Source: Robiginitomaculum sp. (GTDB lineage: Bacteria > Pseudomonadota > Alphaproteobacteria > Caulobacterales > Maricaulaceae). From it: a stretch of 6,772 nucleotides of DNA. The position numbers were made by a program, and so were the translations under genes. A model generated the notes under the pieces. The model saw only the letters and a list, made by a program, of their open reading frames with translations, was not told the origin of the DNA and did no database searches. Each line of letters starts with the position of its first letter. The first letter of the stretch is position 1. The stretch spans positions 1 through 6,772 of the forward strand of contig JAKITZ010000131.1 in assembly GCA_021647805.1 (NCBI GenBank), written 5' to 3'. This document shows positions 5,132 to 6,772 of the stretch, piece after piece.

Positions 5132-6772
5132 ATGAAGAGTTTTTTTCGCTTTTTTAGCATTTTGGTGACCTTTTTCCTTGTTGGGGTTTTATTCATAGCC
5201 CGGTCGGCTAATGCAGGTAGTTTCCCTGCCACCTTTGATCTGGCGACATTGAATGCTGGCGATGGCTTTTCATTCAGGGCGGTCGGTGTAGATACCTCGT
5301 TGGTTCGCATTGCGGCAGTTGGCGATGTAAATAATGACGGTATTGGCGATATGGCTGTGAGCCTGCCGATGGCTAATCCTGGAGGTATGCGGGCGCAAGC
5401 GGGTCAGACCTATGTCATCTTTGGCAAAACCGGTGGGTTTACCGGCTCGGTCGACTTGCTGGCGCTTGATGGTTACGTTGGCTTTGTTATTAATGGGGTT
5501 GCCGCAGGTGCTAAGTCAGGCTGGGCTATTAGCCCAGCGGGGGATGTTAACGGCGATGGCATTGATGATATGGTTATCGGGGCGCCATTTGCGTCAATAG
5601 GTAGCAAGAGCAACGCCGGAACGGTCTACGTGGTGTTTGGCAAAACGGGAGCTTTTGCCCCGGTGCTGGAGTTGTCCTCTTTGGATGGCAACGCCGGCTT
5701 TACCCTGAAAGGGAACGCCTTGGGCGATGCCGTCGGCATCTCGGTTGCCGCTGCCGGTGATATCAACGGCGACGGCATGGATGATATTATTGTTGGGGCG
5801 GCCAATGCCGACCCTAGTAATCGCGTCGATGCAGGTGCCGCCTATGTGGTGTTTGGCAAAATTACCGGATTTTCTGCTAGTATCAAGCTATCCTCACTGG
5901 ATGGCATTAGCGGCTTCTCCCTCAATGGCGCAGCGGCAAACGATGCAGCTGGGAAATCAGTTGCCGGTGCCGGTGATGTCAATGGGGACGGCATTGATGA
6001 TCTGCTAGTCGGCGCTCCTGGGGCAAGTCCCGGTGGGCGATCATCTGCGGGAACGGCCTATGTGATTTTTGGTCACACTGGAATCTTTACGCCGGCATTT
6101 GATCTGGCTGTCGTCGATGGTGCCAATGGATTTGCCCTGAACGGAGCGGCTTATAATGATGCCGCCGGTATCTCAGTAGCTTCTGCTGGCGATATCAATG
6201 GTGACCGTATTGCAGATGTGATCGTCGGTGCGGGCACGGCGCATTCAAACAGAGGCGAGGCTTATGTGGTGTTTGGTAAAACCACAGGCTTTGGCGGGAA
6301 GCTTGAACTGTCGCAGCTGTCCCTGCTCCCTACCGGGGGTCGGCAGAGCGGTTTTACCGTTCGTGGAAAGACAAATAACAAGCTGGGCATATCGGTTGCC
6401 CGTGCCGGTGATGTCAATCGTGATGGCCTGGATGATGTTATCATCGGGGCACCTTTTTCTTTCCCGACCTTACGGGCAAACCAAGGCGGAGCTTATGTCA
6501 TTTATGGCAATACCAATGGGTACCCGCCGCTCATCTCTACAGATTTTGCTTTCTTCAATGGTACCAACGGCTTTGTCATTGCTGGAGCCCTAAATGGAGA
6601 TGCACTTGGTATGAGCGTCAGCGGAGGCATAGACATCAATGGTGATGGAGTTGTCGACATCTTTACCGGTGGTGAGTCTGTTTCCGGGCTTTCCGGAGCT
6701 ACTATTTTTGGCGTTACGCCAGACGTTTCTGATGTTTCTGCTGATGTAGGGCAGACCACGTTGTTTTCGTCT
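5132..6772 (+). CDS. Secreted FG-GAP/integrin-alpha-like beta-propeller protein (3'-truncated by window)
   Basis: The frame is open without a stop from the ATG at 5132 to the window edge (547 codons), so the C-terminus is missing. A Sec signal peptide is clear: Lys2 and Arg6, a hydrophobic core, then ARSANA with probable cleavage after residue 28. The mature part has seven FG-GAP repeats. Each has a Ca-binding loop of D-x-N-x-D-G-x-x-D type at 65-73, 138-146, 210-218, 282-290, 354-362, 427-435 and 501-509. Most are followed by an IVGAP-like strand and by YVVFGK-like strands. Loop 5 (DINGDRIAD) has Arg in place of the conserved Gly. Seven repeats make a full integrin-alpha-type propeller. The product is predicted to be exported and calcium-stabilised, perhaps an adhesin, matrix or surface protein. 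After residue 527 the sequence leaves the repeat (TPDVSDVSADVGQTT), suggesting another domain or a sorting region beyond the window. Ligand unknown. Confidence 0.93.
   Translation, partial: MKSFFRFFSILVTFFLVGVLFIARSANAGSFPATFDLATLNAGDGFSFRAVGVDTSLVRIAAVGDVNNDGIGDMAVSLPMANPGGMRAQAGQTYVIFGKTGGFTGSVDLLALDGYVGFVINGVAAGAKSGWAISPAGDVNGDGIDDMVIGAPFASIGSKSNAGTVYVVFGKTGAFAPVLELSSLDGNAGFTLKGNALGDAVGISVAAAGDINGDGMDDIIVGAANADPSNRVDAGAAYVVFGKITGFSASIKLSSLDGISGFSLNGAAANDAAGKSVAGAGDVNGDGIDDLLVGAPGASPGGRSSAGTAYVIFGHTGIFTPAFDLAVVDGANGFALNGAAYNDAAGISVASAGDINGDRIADVIVGAGTAHSNRGEAYVVFGKTTGFGGKLELSQLSLLPTGGRQSGFTVRGKTNNKLGISVARAGDVNRDGLDDVIIGAPFSFPTLRANQGGAYVIYGNTNGYPPLISTDFAFFNGTNGFVIAGALNGDALGMSVSGGIDINGDGVVDIFTGGESVSGLSGATIFGVTPDVSDVSADVGQTTLFSS
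5324..6658 (+). repeat. Seven coding FG-GAP repeats, period about 216-222 bases
   Basis: The calcium-loop codons start at 5324, 5543, 5759, 5975, 6191, 6410 and 6632, a period of 72-74 codons. Some units are still similar at DNA level: TATGTGGTGTTTGG occurs near 5842 and 6262, and GCCGGTGATGTCAAT near 5969 and 6405. This suggests growth by internal duplication. It is coding repetition, not a CRISPR array. Confidence 0.85.

Noticed and set aside
5412..6593. Several plus-strand frames of 62-121 codons in the FG-GAP region
   Set aside because: They are +1 shadows of the repeats; the frame from 5132 is uninterrupted and carries the signal peptide and all seven loops.
5324..6658. Regular approximately 216-base repetition as a CRISPR or non-coding satellite
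   Set aside because: The repetition is in frame, encodes FG-GAP loops, and lacks short identical repeats with unique spacers.

Overview
The window looks like chromosomal DNA of an alphaproteobacterium of moderate GC content. This rests on three things: a GT2 membrane glycosyltransferase ending in a WEKTDHGHS-type tail, a tRNA-Ala(GGC) with encoded CCA, and a DUF3489-DUF2924-large serine recombinase cassette, a combination I associate mainly with Alphaproteobacteria. The assignment comes from family recognition only; no search was run.

Layout. (1) 3-509, +: the 3' end of a methyl-accepting chemotaxis protein, from just before the kinase-control hairpin tip to its stop. (2) 598-2109, +: a complete 503-aa membrane GT2 glycosyltransferase with its own candidate promoter and a small leader hairpin over its ribosome binding site. 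(3) 2248-2323, +: tRNA-Ala(GGC). It is followed at 2351-2408 by a colinear, decayed copy of its 3' half that includes bases beyond the CCA. (4) 4788-2445, -: three genes overlapping by 1 and 4 bases: a small winged-helix-like DUF3489 protein, a DUF2924 protein, and a 545-aa large serine recombinase with an intact catalytic motif set. The cassette converges on the tRNA. (5) 4789-5131: a 343-base intergenic region between divergent genes. (6) 5132 to the right edge, +: a secreted protein with a signal peptide and seven FG-GAP calcium-loop repeats spaced 72-74 residues apart, predicted to form a complete seven-bladed integrin-alpha-like propeller. It is open to the window edge, so its C-terminus is unseen.

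Functionally, the flanks are surface and signalling genes: chemotaxis, polysaccharide or glycan synthesis, and a secreted beta-propeller. The middle is an accessory, probably mobile, recombination cassette sitting downstream of a tRNA. The most interesting items are the tightly coupled three-gene cassette, whose two small proteins have no established function that I know of, and the tRNA-derived scar between the tRNA and the recombinase gene. Neither outer boundary of an integrated element could be proved from this window.
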